Source of the DNA: Gammaproteobacteria bacterium
GTDB taxonomy: Bacteria > Pseudomonadota > Gammaproteobacteria > Pseudomonadales > Azotimanducaceae
Assembly (NCBI GenBank): GCA_026709365.1
Contig: JAPOTD010000023.1
Span: 38,399 to 102,398 of the forward strand
Reading direction: 5' to 3'
DNA length: 64,000 bases
Both the position numbers and the translations under genes were made by a program. Positions 1 to 8,862 of the stretch are shown piece by piece. The notes under the pieces were generated by a model. It saw nothing but the letters and a program-made list of their open reading frames with translations. It was not told the DNA's origin and did no database searches. Numbering within the stretch: the stretch's first letter is position 1; each line of letters opens with the position of its first letter.

Positions 1-36
1 TGCGCCCCATATTTTCATGGGTTGTTCGTCAGCCAT
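1..36 (-). CDS. Partial CDS, first 12 codons only
   Basis: An ATG on the minus strand at 36 follows a perfect GGAGG Shine-Dalgarno with good spacing, and the frame stays open to the window edge. The visible N-terminus is MADEQPMKIWGA. Too little is present to name it. It is transcribed in the same direction as the ergothioneine genes and may be the next gene of that operon, 111 bp after egtD. Confidence 0.5.
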   Translation of the reverse strand, partial: MADEQPMKIWGA

Positions 37-147
37 GGACACCTCCTGCTTCATCTGCCTATCGCGAGATCACTCGTAATCCAGCTCAGCTTAGAGTGAC
101 CGCGGTTGACAGCAAAAGCGCATTCGCCGCCGGATATCGGCGAAAAG

Positions 148-1134
148 CTACTCAGCCTGCAGCAGAAAGAGCGTGAAGTAGGCATCAGCATCGCTCCAAC
201 TGGCTTCGACCTTGAAGCCGCCGCCCTTGGCCAGTTCGGCGAACTGGCCAACGTCGTACTTGTAGGAGTTCTCGGTGTGCACCCGTTCGCCTTGGGTGAA
301 CTCAACGATGCGGCCATCGACTCGGGCGGATTGGTCCTTCCGGCTCTCCAAGAACATCTGCACGCAGCCCGACGCCTCGTTGTAGGCCGCCCGGTGGCGG
401 AAGCCGGCGGGGTCGATTTCGGTGGCCAAGGCCGCATTCAGGTGGTGCAGTATGTTGAGATTGAATTCGGCGGTGACGCCAGCGCTGTCGTTGTAGGCCG
501 CTTCGAGCAGGCCGATGTCCTTCTTGCGGTCCACGCCGATGAGCAGGCGGCTGCCCGCACCGAGGGTGGCCGCCACTTGGCGCAGGAACGCCTGGGCATC
601 GCCGGGCTCGAAGTTGCCGATGCTGGAGCCTGGGTAGAAGCCGAGCTTGTCGAGACCGGCGACCACCTCCGGCAGTTCAAAGGGCGCCGTCATGTCTGCG
701 CACATGGGATAGACGCTCAAGTGCGGGTGGTCGGCGTGCAGCGTCCGGGCGCATCGCTCGAGGTGGCAACGGGAGATGTCCACAGGCAGATAGGCTCCCG
801 GGCGCAGCTCCTCCAGCAGGCGGCGAATCTTGACGGTGGAGCCCGCGCCGTACTCGACCAGGCAGCCGCCCTCGCCGAAGCGATCACGGACTTCCGGCAG
901 GCAGACGTCGAACAAGCCCATCTCCGTTCGGGTCAGGTAGTACTCCGGCAGGCGGGTGATGGCCTCGAAGAGCCTTGAGCCGCGCTCGTCATAGAAGAAC
1001 TTGGGGGCGATGCGCTTGGGTTCCTCGGTCAAGCCCTCGATCACCTCATCAAGCAGCGCCGAGGGCGGGGGCCGCTGGTCGAAGAATCGATATTCCGCGC
1101 GCCGAACGGCGTTCGGAGCGGTCGGCGGCCTCAT
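148..1134 (-). CDS. egtD: L-histidine N-alpha-methyltransferase (EgtD)
   Basis: Transfers three methyl groups from S-adenosylmethionine to histidine to give hercynine, the first step of ergothioneine synthesis. The 328-residue product has the family N-terminus (RIAPKFFYDERGSRLFEAI), the SAM-binding stretch LVEYGAGSTVKIRRLL and the LGFYPGSSIGNFEP segment. The start is the ATG at 1134, which overlaps the egtB stop (ATGA), rather than a longer open frame reaching 1362 inside egtB. Length matches characterised EgtD (about 320). It is the last gene of the tight run ctaA-cyoE-sco-egtB-egtD. No egtA or egtC is nearby, as is usual in proteobacteria. Confidence 0.93.
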   Translation of the reverse strand: MRPPTAPNAVRRAEYRFFDQRPPPSALLDEVIEGLTEEPKRIAPKFFYDERGSRLFEAITRLPEYYLTRTEMGLFDVCLPEVRDRFGEGGCLVEYGAGSTVKIRRLLEELRPGAYLPVDISRCHLERCARTLHADHPHLSVYPMCADMTAPFELPEVVAGLDKLGFYPGSSIGNFEPGDAQAFLRQVAATLGAGSRLLIGVDRKKDIGLLEAAYNDSAGVTAEFNLNILHHLNAALATEIDPAGFRHRAAYNEASGCVQMFLESRKDQSARVDGRIVEFTQGERVHTENSYKYDVGQFAELAKGGGFKVEASWSDADAYFTLFLLQAE

Positions 1135-2375
1135 GTCGCCGGCTCCAGCCCCTTGGCCAACCGTATGCCGCTGAACTGCCAGCGGTCGGCGGGGTAGAAG
1201 AAGTTTCGGTAGCTGGCCCGCACATGGCCTCGGGGCGTGGCGCAGGAGCCGCCGCGCAGCACCAATTGGCTGCTCATGAACTTGCCGTTGTACTCGCCGA
1301 GCGCGCCGGGCAGCGGCGCGTAGCCGGGGTAGGGGCCGTAAGCGCTGGAGGTCCACTCCCAAAGATCGCCGAAGAGCTGGCCGCTGCCGGCGGCCGGATG
1401 CAGGCGCTCGTCGTCGGCAAAGTTGCCCGCGTTCGGGTCAAGGCCCGCCGCGCTCGCCTCCCACTCGAACTCAGTGGGCAGCCGGCAGCCCGCCCAGCGG
1501 GCATAGGCGTCGGCTTCGAAGCCGCTGACGTGGGCCACCGGATCCGCTGGCGCCAACGGCGCTTCGCCGCTCAAGCGGTACTCCAGCCAAGCGCCGTCCC
1601 GCTGGCGCCAGTAGAAGGGCACGCGCCAGCGCTGCGCGCAAACCGCAGCCCAGCCATCGGAGAGCCACCAAGCCGGGTCCCGGTAGCCGCCGTCCTCAAT
1701 GAACTCAAGGTACTCGCCGTTGGTCACCAGCCGATCCGCCAAGGCAAAGGGCTCCAGCCAGACCCGGTGCCGAGGCAGCTCGTTGTCGAAGCGGAAACCG
1801 TCGCCCGCAGCACCGATGCGGATCATCCCGCCCTCGTGGGCGCTGAACCCGAGCGGCGCCGCTCCATCGCCCGCCCTGGCCTCCGCGGCCAAGTCCAGGC
1901 GATAGGCGGGTTTGAGGGGATTGAGGCCCAGATTGGCCTTAAGGTCCGTGAGCATCAGCTCCTGATGCTGCTGCTCGTGCTGCAGGCCGAGTTCAACGCG
2001 CCGCCGAACTTCCCCGTCGTGCCGGTCGAGCAGCGGCTCCATGGCCCGGTCAACCAAGGTCCGGTAGTCCATCACGTCGCTGACCGTGGGACGGGACAGC
2101 AGCCCGCGCCGAGGCCGCGGATAAGGTTCGCCGACGCCGTTGTAATAGGAGTTGAACAGCTGCTCGTAGCGGACATCCACCGGCTGATACGCCGCGGCGA
2201 ACGGCTTGAGCAGGAAGGTTTCGAAGAACCAGGCGGTGTGGGCCAAATGCCACTTTGGGGGGCTCGCCTCATCCATCGGCTGCACGCCGCAGTCCTCAAC
2301 GCTCAGCGGCTCGCAAAGCGCCTCGGAGCGGGCGCGAACCGCACGGTAGCGGTCCGCCAGCGTCTCAATCGGCAT
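1131..2375 (-). CDS. egtB: Ergothioneine synthase, hercynine sulfoxide synthase (EgtB)
   Basis: Non-haem iron enzyme that joins a thiol donor (gamma-glutamylcysteine or cysteine) to hercynine with oxygen. The 414-residue protein has an N-terminal DinB-like domain with iron-binding histidines (WHLAHTAWFFE near residue 42 and LQHEQQHQELML near 133) and a C-terminal formylglycine-generating-enzyme-like domain with GCRLPTEFEWE and VLRGGSCATPRGHVR. The ATG lies 4 bp after the sco stop and the stop overlaps egtD, so co-translation is expected. Substrate preference (EgtB versus Egt1-like) cannot be read by eye. Confidence 0.94.
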   Translation of the reverse strand: MPIETLADRYRAVRARSEALCEPLSVEDCGVQPMDEASPPKWHLAHTAWFFETFLLKPFAAAYQPVDVRYEQLFNSYYNGVGEPYPRPRRGLLSRPTVSDVMDYRTLVDRAMEPLLDRHDGEVRRRVELGLQHEQQHQELMLTDLKANLGLNPLKPAYRLDLAAEARAGDGAAPLGFSAHEGGMIRIGAAGDGFRFDNELPRHRVWLEPFALADRLVTNGEYLEFIEDGGYRDPAWWLSDGWAAVCAQRWRVPFYWRQRDGAWLEYRLSGEAPLAPADPVAHVSGFEADAYARWAGCRLPTEFEWEASAAGLDPNAGNFADDERLHPAAGSGQLFGDLWEWTSSAYGPYPGYAPLPGALGEYNGKFMSSQLVLRGGSCATPRGHVRASYRNFFYPADRWQFSGIRLAKGLEPAT

Positions 2376-2379
2376 GCAG

Positions 2380-3000
2380 TCAGCCGGTCAGCCGGCGCCA
2401 CGCCGAGACCAAGGCATCCACTTGATGGGGCGACTTGATGAAGCCGCGGTAGCGGCCCTCGGGATCGATCAGCACGATGTGCCCGGAGTGCTCGACGGTC
2501 AAGCCGCCTTGACCATCGGGCAACGTGGCGAAGACGATGTCCATGTCGCGGGCGATCTTCAGCGTCTCCGAGCGCGACCCGCGCAAGCCGGTGAAGCCTT
2601 CCGAGAATCGGGCCAAGTACGCCTTGATGTCCTCATTGCCGTCCCGCTCGGGGTCCACGCTGACGAACAGGCCGCGGAACCGATCTCCTTGGGGCAACTC
2701 CCGGATGCGCTCTTCGGCGTCGGCGAGCGTGGCCAAGGTCGTGGGGCAAAGGTGCGGGCAGCGGGTGAAGCCGAAGAACAGGTAGGACCAGCTGCCTTGG
2801 GCTAGGCTTTGCGCGCCGAAGGGAGCGCCTTCGTGGGTCTCGAGCGCAAAATCCGCGACCTGGGCGGGCTCCGGCAAGATGTAGATGCCTTGGGTCCGAA
2901 GCGCTTCGGGGTCGTCGGCCGCGCATCCGGCGGCAATCGCCGCGAGGAGGACGGCCACGGCTTTCCAAGGTCGGTGGCGCACGGCTTCGAGTGCCTTCAA
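2380..3000 (-). CDS. SCO1/SenC family copper chaperone lipoprotein
   Basis: Delivers copper to the CuA site of cytochrome c oxidase from the outer face of the inner membrane. The 206-residue protein starts with a basic N-region, a hydrophobic stretch and a lipobox (AAGC, Cys26). The copper-binding CxxxC is CPHLC at residues 81-85, and the conserved His lies in VEHSGHIVLID. The start used is TTG at 3000, overlapping the cyoE stop; a GTG six codons in is an alternative. It sits between haem genes and egtB in one operon. Confidence 0.9.
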   Translation of the reverse strand: MKALEAVRHRPWKAVAVLLAAIAAGCAADDPEALRTQGIYILPEPAQVADFALETHEGAPFGAQSLAQGSWSYLFFGFTRCPHLCPTTLATLADAEERIRELPQGDRFRGLFVSVDPERDGNEDIKAYLARFSEGFTGLRGSRSETLKIARDMDIVFATLPDGQGGLTVEHSGHIVLIDPEGRYRGFIKSPHQVDALVSAWRRLTG

Positions 3001-3890
3001 ACCGGGGCCAGCCAGTAGTGGTCGATCAGCATGGCCACAAACAATGCCGTGAGATAGAAGAGCGAGTAGCGAAACGTCTGGATGGGCGCTTTGCGGTCCC
3101 GATTGGCGAGCAGCATCCCCGACCAGTACAGAAACCCGGCGCCCAAGCCGAGCGCCGCGATCAGATAGGCCCAGCCGCTCATGCCGATGGCCACCGGCAG
3201 CAGGCTTGAGGCGATGAGGATCAGCGTGTAGTAGAAAATGTGCCGCCGCGTGTGGCTCTCACCGTGGGTGACCGGCAGCATGGGGATGTTGACCGCTTGG
3301 TACTCCGCCTTGCGGTCCAGGGCCAAGGCCCAGAAGTGGGGCGGCGTCCAGGCAAAGATGATCAGCACCAGGATCAGCCCGCCCGGTTCCAGCGTGCCGG
3401 TCACCGCGGTCCAGCCGAACAGCGGCGGCGCGGCGCCGAACAGGCCGCCAATGACGATGTTCTGCGGCGTCATCCGCTTCAGAAACAGGGTATAGACCAA
3501 GCCGTAGCCCACCCACGAAGCCAGGTTGAGCCACGCCGTCAGGGGGTTGGTCCACAACAGCAGCACGGTCATGCCCGCCACCCCAAGCGCGGCGGAGAAC
3601 GCCAGCCCCGACAGGGTGCCGACCCGCCCCGTGGCCACCGGGCGGTTGGCGGTGCGGGCCATGCGGATGTCGATCTCCGCATCGGCGATGTGGTTGACGG
3701 CCGCCGCCGAACCCGCCACGAGGCCAATGCCCAGAATGCCGGGCACCAGCACATCGAGGCCCACCCAGCCTGGTGTCGCCAGAAACATGCCCACCAAGGC
3801 GCAAAGCAGCATCAGCGCCACCACCCGGGGCTTGCACATCTCCAAGTAGTCACGCCAAGTGGGCCGCACGGCCTGTGTCAATTCACTCAC
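2997..3890 (-). CDS. cyoE: Protohaem IX farnesyltransferase (haem O synthase)
   Basis: Membrane prenyltransferase that adds a farnesyl group to haem B to make haem O, the substrate of CtaA. Several hydrophobic helices are visible, with the Asp-rich substrate motif NHIADAEIDIRMARTANRP and a second motif, FAWTPPHFWAL. The GTG at 3890 gives 297 residues, the usual size; another GTG at 3902 and a longer frame to 3944 also exist. The start lies inside the 3' end of ctaA, so the two are probably translationally coupled. Confidence 0.93.
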   Translation of the reverse strand: MSELTQAVRPTWRDYLEMCKPRVVALMLLCALVGMFLATPGWVGLDVLVPGILGIGLVAGSAAAVNHIADAEIDIRMARTANRPVATGRVGTLSGLAFSAALGVAGMTVLLLWTNPLTAWLNLASWVGYGLVYTLFLKRMTPQNIVIGGLFGAAPPLFGWTAVTGTLEPGGLILVLIIFAWTPPHFWALALDRKAEYQAVNIPMLPVTHGESHTRRHIFYYTLILIASSLLPVAIGMSGWAYLIAALGLGAGFLYWSGMLLANRDRKAPIQTFRYSLFYLTALFVAMLIDHYWLAPV

Positions 3891-4920
3891 TAGTGTACTC
3901 ACTGTTCGCACCCGTGACCGGGCTTCTGTTGTCCTGAAACGCACTCTCCCTGACCGTCACCAAGGCCAGCAGCAGCAGTGCGCCACAGGCGTTGTGCGCG
4001 GTGGCGACGGCCAACGGCAAGCCAAGAAGCACATTCAAAATGCCTAGGGTCCACTGGACGGCGAGCAGGCCCAGCACCCAAGGCGCCAAGGGGCTGCCGG
4101 CCTGCCAAAGCCGCCAGCCGAGCAAGCCAACGGCCGCCAGCGCAGCCAAAGCGCCCACGCGGTGCGCGAACTGTATGGCGATTCGGGCCTCGCTGTCCAA
4201 TAGTCCGCCTAGGTAATTGGGCCCCACGGTCTGCAAAACGTCAAAGCCTTGGCGGAAATCCATGGTCGGTGCCCAGTCGCCGTGACAGGTGGGGAAGTCC
4301 GGGCAAGCCAAGGCGGCGTAGTTCGAGGTGACCCAGCCGCCGAGCGCGACCTGCGCCACCACCACCACCAAGGCCAGCGTCGCCAAGCGCCCCAATTGGG
4401 CCGTTGCCGCGCCCTTCGGGCCGATGCCAAGCCGCAGCGCCAGCAGCCAGAGGAGCGCCAAGGTGGCGAATCCGCCCAGCAAGTGGGCGGTCACCACTTG
4501 GGGCCAGAGCTTCAGGGTGACGGTCCAAGCGCCAAAGGCGCCCTGCAGGATCACCAGCGCCAGCAGGGCCGCGGCCAGCGCCCGAGGCACATCGCCCGAG
4601 GCCGTTTTCGGGATCCGAAACGCCACGATGACGATGCCGAGAATCAGCGCCCCCAAGGCCGTGGCGAAATAGCGGTGAACCATCTCGATCCAAGCCTTAT
4701 CCGCTTCCACCGGCGCATCGGGGAATTGCGCCTCGGCGGCCCGCACCTCCGCCTCGGTGTCGGGCACGCCCAGATGGCCGTAGCAGCCGGGCCAGTCCGG
4801 ACAGCCGAGACCCGCATCAGCCAAGCGCGTGTAGGCGCCCAGAACAACGACCACCAACGCCAAGCCCACGGCGGCCGCCGTCAGCCTGCGCATCAATTTG
4901 GGGGAGGCCCACTCAGCCAC
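3883..4920 (-). CDS. ctaA: Haem A synthase (CtaA/COX15)
   Basis: Oxidises the haem O methyl group to give haem A for aa3-type cytochrome oxidase. The 345-residue polytopic protein has the type 2 CtaA N-terminus (GAYTRLADAGLGCPDWPGCYG), a second Cys pair in LACPDFPTCHG, and helix-borne histidines (EMVHRYFA, VTAHLLGG, QFAHRVGA, ATAHNACG) as haem ligands. Followed by cyoE with overlap and preceded after 12 bp by a membrane protein with a CxxxC. Implies the organism builds a haem a oxidase, whose subunit genes are not in the window. Confidence 0.95.
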   Translation of the reverse strand: MAEWASPKLMRRLTAAAVGLALVVVVLGAYTRLADAGLGCPDWPGCYGHLGVPDTEAEVRAAEAQFPDAPVEADKAWIEMVHRYFATALGALILGIVIVAFRIPKTASGDVPRALAAALLALVILQGAFGAWTVTLKLWPQVVTAHLLGGFATLALLWLLALRLGIGPKGAATAQLGRLATLALVVVVAQVALGGWVTSNYAALACPDFPTCHGDWAPTMDFRQGFDVLQTVGPNYLGGLLDSEARIAIQFAHRVGALAALAAVGLLGWRLWQAGSPLAPWVLGLLAVQWTLGILNVLLGLPLAVATAHNACGALLLLALVTVRESAFQDNRSPVTGANSEYTSE

Positions 4921-4932
4921 TACGGGTCACCT

Positions 4933-5490
4933 TCAACCACTCCGGGTCACTTTCAGCATTCTCGTCAGGTCTTCCGCCACGGCATCGACATCCGCTTCCA
5001 AGGGATAGCGCAGCACCACGTTGCCTGGCGGATCGACGATGTAAACGCCATCGGCCAACCGCTGCCCGCCCGCGCTGCGGAACTGTTCGACGGCCCTCGA
5101 ATCCCGCGCCGCGCCGAGCTCGAGGCGCTCCGACGACCCGGGGACCACTAGGGCCAAGCGCACCCGGCCCGCATCCTCGGCGAGCCGCTCATGCAAGGGC
5201 CCAAGCGCCGCAAGGCTTTGTCGGCAAGCGGCTGCGCAATCCGCCGCCGCCACCCAAACCCACCAAGCGTCACTGCCGTCAACCGGACGCCCCTCGGCGT
5301 CGCTAAGCCCAAGATCCCGTGCCATCAAAGGCGGATCCACAAACTCACCGGCATTGGTGGTCTGCAGCAACGAATCCTGTCCGGCAAGGTAAATGAGGCT
5401 ATAGACGCCGAAGAGCGCCAGAAGCGGCAGGGCGATGGCCATGATAACCACTTGCCATCGATTTTTCCTGACAATTTCCCGATCAGCCAC
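4933..5490 (-). CDS. Membrane-anchored thioredoxin-fold-like protein of the oxidase assembly operon
   Basis: 185 residues: one N-terminal transmembrane helix (about 13-37), then a soluble region facing the periplasm with CAAAC at 85-89. The Cys-x3-Cys spacing and the downstream VYIVDPPGNVVLRYPL strand resemble SCO-type thioredoxin folds, but the copper-site His is not obvious. Small proteins of this sort occur beside ctaA in gammaproteobacterial cytochrome oxidase clusters, so a role in oxidase maturation is inferred. First gene of the leftward operon as visible here. Confidence 0.7.
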   Translation of the reverse strand: MADREIVRKNRWQVVIMAIALPLLALFGVYSLIYLAGQDSLLQTTNAGEFVDPPLMARDLGLSDAEGRPVDGSDAWWVWVAAADCAAACRQSLAALGPLHERLAEDAGRVRLALVVPGSSERLELGAARDSRAVEQFRSAGGQRLADGVYIVDPPGNVVLRYPLEADVDAVAEDLTRMLKVTRSG

Positions 5491-5577
5491 GGCGCTTCAT
5501 CCCTTGTGTCCTGTCCGGCCCATGGGCGGCGTGGTGAAATGACGACGCACGGTCACGCTTACTCGCCAAGCGGGTCG

Positions 5578-6408
5578 CTATTGCGCCGTTCCCGACCTAA
5601 GCGAACGCAGCAGGTCGCGGGTGCTTGGCGCGCGTCCCCGCCAGATGGCGAAGGCGGCGGCGGCTTGCTCGACGAGCATGCCCAAGCCATCGGACACCCA
5701 AGCCGCTCCGGCCCGCTTCGCCCAGCAACAGAAGGGCGTTTGTCCATCTCGGCGGTAGAACAGGTCATAGCATTGCACCCCAACGGCCAGCGCAGGCGCG
5801 ATCAGCCCGCCGGCGCCGCCGAAGTCGCCGGAGGAATCGGACACGCCGACTGAAGTGCCGTTGATAATGAGGTCGAAACGGCCATCCAAGCCTTCCAGGG
5901 GAGCCGCCGCCACCGTGGCGCCGTGGCGCTCGGCCAAGGCCTCCGCCTTGGCAAGGGTGCGGTTGGCAATGCGCACGGAGGCCGGGTCAGCTTCGACCAA
6001 GGCATCGAGAATGCCGCTGACCGCCCCGCCGGCGCCGATCAGCAGCAGCCTGCGGCCCGTTATCGGCACCGCTTGGGCTTCAAGGTCGCGCACCAGGCCA
6101 ATGCCGTCGGTGTTGAAGCCCAAGGTTCTGCCGCCTTCCAGGGCGATGGTGTTCACCGCGCCGCAGCGGGCAGCGGCCGGCTGCGCTTGGGCCACCCAAC
6201 GGCAAGCCTCGCCCTTGAAGGGCAGGGTCACATTGAGGCCGCAGCCGCCTTGCGCGAAAAACGCTTCGGCTAAGTCCGCAAAGCCATCCGCAGGGGCGGG
6301 CAGCTTGTCATAGCGCAGCCGCTCGCCGGTTTCGGCGGCAAATGCCCGGTGGATGTCCGGGGACAGCGAGTGCTCAATGGGGTTGCCGATCACGGCGTAG
6401 CGATCCAT
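5578..6408 (-). CDS. aroE: Shikimate dehydrogenase
   Basis: Reduces 3-dehydroshikimate to shikimate with NADPH in the aromatic amino acid pathway. The 276-residue protein has the shikimate-binding HSLSP (13-17), the catalytic lysine in NVTLPFKGEA (Lys65), FNTDGIGLVRDL and the nucleotide-binding GAGGAVSGIL. The ATG at 6408 overlaps the tsaC stop (TAATG), fixing the start and rejecting a longer open frame to 6507. The tsaC-aroE order is common in gammaproteobacteria; the hemF often found between them in Pseudomonas is missing. Confidence 0.96.
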   Translation of the reverse strand: MDRYAVIGNPIEHSLSPDIHRAFAAETGERLRYDKLPAPADGFADLAEAFFAQGGCGLNVTLPFKGEACRWVAQAQPAAARCGAVNTIALEGGRTLGFNTDGIGLVRDLEAQAVPITGRRLLLIGAGGAVSGILDALVEADPASVRIANRTLAKAEALAERHGATVAAAPLEGLDGRFDLIINGTSVGVSDSSGDFGGAGGLIAPALAVGVQCYDLFYRRDGQTPFCCWAKRAGAAWVSDGLGMLVEQAAAAFAIWRGRAPSTRDLLRSLRSGTAQ

Positions 6409-6995
6409 TAGCGCAGCACCTCCCCGGCCAGCGTACGAAGCTGGCTCGGCCCCAAGCGGCCCTGGGTTTGGCCGGGGGCGATGAAATCGACCAAGTCGCC
6501 AAACCAACGACGAACACGCAGGACATTGGCGGTGGCCGAAACGCCGGTCGGATTAGCGGAGGTGGACACCAAGGGGCCGCCAAAGCGGGCGCACAGGGCG
6601 CGGGCCTGGGCGTGGCCAGGCACCCGCACGGCCACGGTGGGGCGCGGGCGCCGCCCGGCGCCCGTGATCCAAACCGGAAAGCGCGCCGTAGGCAGCACCC
6701 AGGACACTGGCCCTGGCCAAGTTGATTGCACAGCCCGCCGCTCCGGCGCCGTCAGCGGTTCGAGCTCCGGGGCAAAGCAGTCGGCGCTGGCGCCAATGAG
6801 AATCAGGCCCTTGTCGGGACTGCGGCCCTTGATGGCAAGGATGCGCGCCACGGCTTGGCAATCGAAGGGATCGCAAGCGAGACCCCACACGCCCTCAGTG
6901 GCGTGCGCCACCACGCCCCCGTGGCGCAGGTGGCGCACAGCTGTCCGAAGATGGAAGTCATTGATGTTCTTGATCGCGGGAAGAGGTTGCCGCAT
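6408..6995 (-). CDS. tsaC: Threonylcarbamoyl-AMP synthase (TsaC/YrdC)
   Basis: Makes threonylcarbamoyl-AMP from threonine, bicarbonate and ATP for the t6A37 modification of tRNAs reading ANN codons. The 195-residue single-domain form shows the YrdC signature: THE-like region VVAHATEGVWGLACDPFD, the KGRSPDKGLILI segment that binds substrate, WPGPVSWVLP, VAVRVPGH and STSANPTG. No Sua5 C-terminal domain is present. Translationally coupled to aroE. Confidence 0.95.
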   Translation of the reverse strand: MRQPLPAIKNINDFHLRTAVRHLRHGGVVAHATEGVWGLACDPFDCQAVARILAIKGRSPDKGLILIGASADCFAPELEPLTAPERRAVQSTWPGPVSWVLPTARFPVWITGAGRRPRPTVAVRVPGHAQARALCARFGGPLVSTSANPTGVSATANVLRVRRWFGDLVDFIAPGQTQGRLGPSQLRTLAGEVLR

Positions 6996-7050
6996 GAATT
7001 AACTTGTGCGCCCGGCGACCACCCACGCGTCGGTCGGGAGCATCGCCTCG

Positions 7051-7551
7051 TCAGTCCTTGAGTTCGGCCTGCAACCGCTCATTCTGCGCCCGAACCTTGG
7101 CTTGGTTCTCCTCGCGGTCGGCGGTGAGCGCGGCAGCGAGCCGCGCATCGTTCAACGCCAGAATCTGTGCTGCCAAATAAGCCGCGTTGCGCGCGCCCGC
7201 ACCGCCCACGGCCACGGTGGCGACCGGGATGCCGCCCGGCATCTGCACCGTCGCCAACAGCGCATCGAAGCCCTGCAGGGGGCCGCTGTCGATGGGCACG
7301 CCAATGACCGGCCGCACGGTGTGCGCCGCCACCGCGCCGGCCAAGTGGGCGGCCATGCCGGCGCCGCAAATGAACGCCGCGCAGCCACGTTCGGCGGCAT
7401 CAGCCACGTAGGCCGCCGTCGCGGCAGGGGTGCGGTGGGCTGAGGACACCCGCGCCTCGAAGTCAATGCCCAGCCTTTCCAGCACTTCCGTGCATTTGCG
7501 CATGACCGGCCAATCCGATTCGGAACCCATCAAGATGCCGACGAAACTCAC
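7051..7551 (-). CDS. purE: N5-carboxyaminoimidazole ribonucleotide mutase (PurE)
   Basis: Class I PurE, which moves the carboxylate of N5-CAIR to give CAIR in purine synthesis. Motifs: [22 protein letters not shown] (catalytic His) and [16 protein letters not shown], then RPVIGVPID. The GTG at 7551 is preceded by GGAGG with 5-nt spacing, which decides the start and gives 166 residues. The partner purK is not adjacent, although they are usually paired. The gene follows dprA closely on the same strand. Confidence 0.95.
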   Translation of the reverse strand: MSFVGILMGSESDWPVMRKCTEVLERLGIDFEARVSSAHRTPAATAAYVADAAERGCAAFICGAGMAAHLAGAVAAHTVRPVIGVPIDSGPLQGFDALLATVQMPGGIPVATVAVGGAGARNAAYLAAQILALNDARLAAALTADREENQAKVRAQNERLQAELKD

Positions 7552-7577
7552 TTGCGCCTCCTTTTCAACGAGCCGTG

Positions 7578-8600
7578 TCAACGGGGCAGGCGAATATACC
7601 CGTCCGGCGTTTGCTGAACAAATCCCTTAAGCTCCAATTGCACCAGATCGCCGGTCACCGCCTCGACGGGCAGGCCAGCGGCAAGCGCGATCTCGTCAAT
7701 CGGCGATGCGGTGGCCGAAACGGTGGCAAAGACCGGCATCAGCGCTTCCGGCGGCGGCTGTGGCGCAGCGCTGTCCCGAACCGCATAGCCCAGCTCCATC
7801 AGCACGTCCTGCGCACTCTCCACCAGCCCAGCGCCCTGCCGGATCAGCCAATGGCAGCCGGCGCTCACCGGACTGCCGACGGCGCCGGGCACGGCGAACA
7901 CCTCCCGGCCCTGTTCGGCCGCCATCCGCGCCGTGATGAGCGAACCGCTGCGGCGCGACGCCTCGACCACGACGACCGCCTCGGCCAAGCCGCTGATGAG
8001 GCGGTTGCGCTCCGGAAAGTGGCTGCGGTAAGGCCGCGCATCAGGCGGATACTCGGAGATGACCGCGCCGCCTGAGTCCAGGATGCGCCGCGCCAGCGCT
8101 TGATGCTCGCGGGGATAGATGTTGTCGAGCCCGCTGCCCAGCACGGCCCATGAGCTGCCGTCCACGCCGCTGGCCAAGGCGCCGTCGTGGGCTGCGCCGT
8201 CAATGCCCCGGGCGAGGCCTGACAGAACCCGAGCGCCTTGCGCCGCCAGTTCGCGGCCCATGGCTTGGGCGATGCGCAAGCCCAGCCGCGTGCCGCGTCG
8301 GGCGCCCACCAGCGCGATGCCGGGCCCTTCCGCAACCGTCAGGTTGCCTCGGTAGTACAGCGCCAAGGGCGGGTCCGGGATATGGCGCAGAGGTTCCGGA
8401 TAGACCTCGTCGAAGGGCGTTGCAGCGCCGATGCCGATCTCGGCCAAGGCCTCCGGCGTCCAATCGGGCGCCTCGCCGTGGCGCGCGTAGGCCGCTTGGG
8501 CGCCGTCCGCTGCCGCCAGCCAGCGCCGCACCTGCGGGCGCGTCGCCTGCTGGCTCAAGTAAAGCAGCGCTTGGGATTCGCAAGCCGGTTCCCGCCGCAT
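7578..8600 (-). CDS. dprA: DNA processing protein DprA
   Basis: Binds incoming single-stranded DNA and loads RecA during natural transformation. The 340-residue product has an N-terminal helical region, the Rossmann fold core with IALVGARRGTRLGLRIAQAMG and VLSGLARGIDGAAHDGAL, GSGLDNIYPREHQAL and ISEYPPD, and a C-terminal winged helix (TASPIDEIALAAGLPVEAV). The ATG at 8600 with an AAGAAG sequence upstream is preferred over the GTG/ATG options up to 8708. Divergent from def. The LysM gene between dprA and def in Pseudomonas is absent. Confidence 0.94.
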   Translation of the reverse strand: MRREPACESQALLYLSQQATRPQVRRWLAAADGAQAAYARHGEAPDWTPEALAEIGIGAATPFDEVYPEPLRHIPDPPLALYYRGNLTVAEGPGIALVGARRGTRLGLRIAQAMGRELAAQGARVLSGLARGIDGAAHDGALASGVDGSSWAVLGSGLDNIYPREHQALARRILDSGGAVISEYPPDARPYRSHFPERNRLISGLAEAVVVVEASRRSGSLITARMAAEQGREVFAVPGAVGSPVSAGCHWLIRQGAGLVESAQDVLMELGYAVRDSAAPQPPPEALMPVFATVSATASPIDEIALAAGLPVEAVTGDLVQLELKGFVQQTPDGYIRLPR

Positions 8601-8862
8601 GGTCTTCTTCAAGGCGTTCCGGGTGACCATGCAGCAAACGAGGCGACATCCAAAACCGAAGCCGGGGCGGTGGACCGGCCCAAGAGCTGAATCACGCGAC
8701 AACCTCATTCCGAGATCAGGAAGCCCGGATTCTAGGCGGCTGGCCGGTCAGCAAAAGGCGTCTTTGTCCCTTTGCGTTGTAGGAAAACAGCCCGACGAGT
8801 GGAAGCGGTTATACTGACGCCACCGATTCGAGGCAAACCCCACCCGCGAGGCGGCGCAACCC

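Noticed and set aside
975-2438. Long plus-strand open frame opposite egtB
   Set aside because: It mirrors egtB codons in a GC-rich genome, has low-complexity Arg/Ala/Pro composition and no domain.
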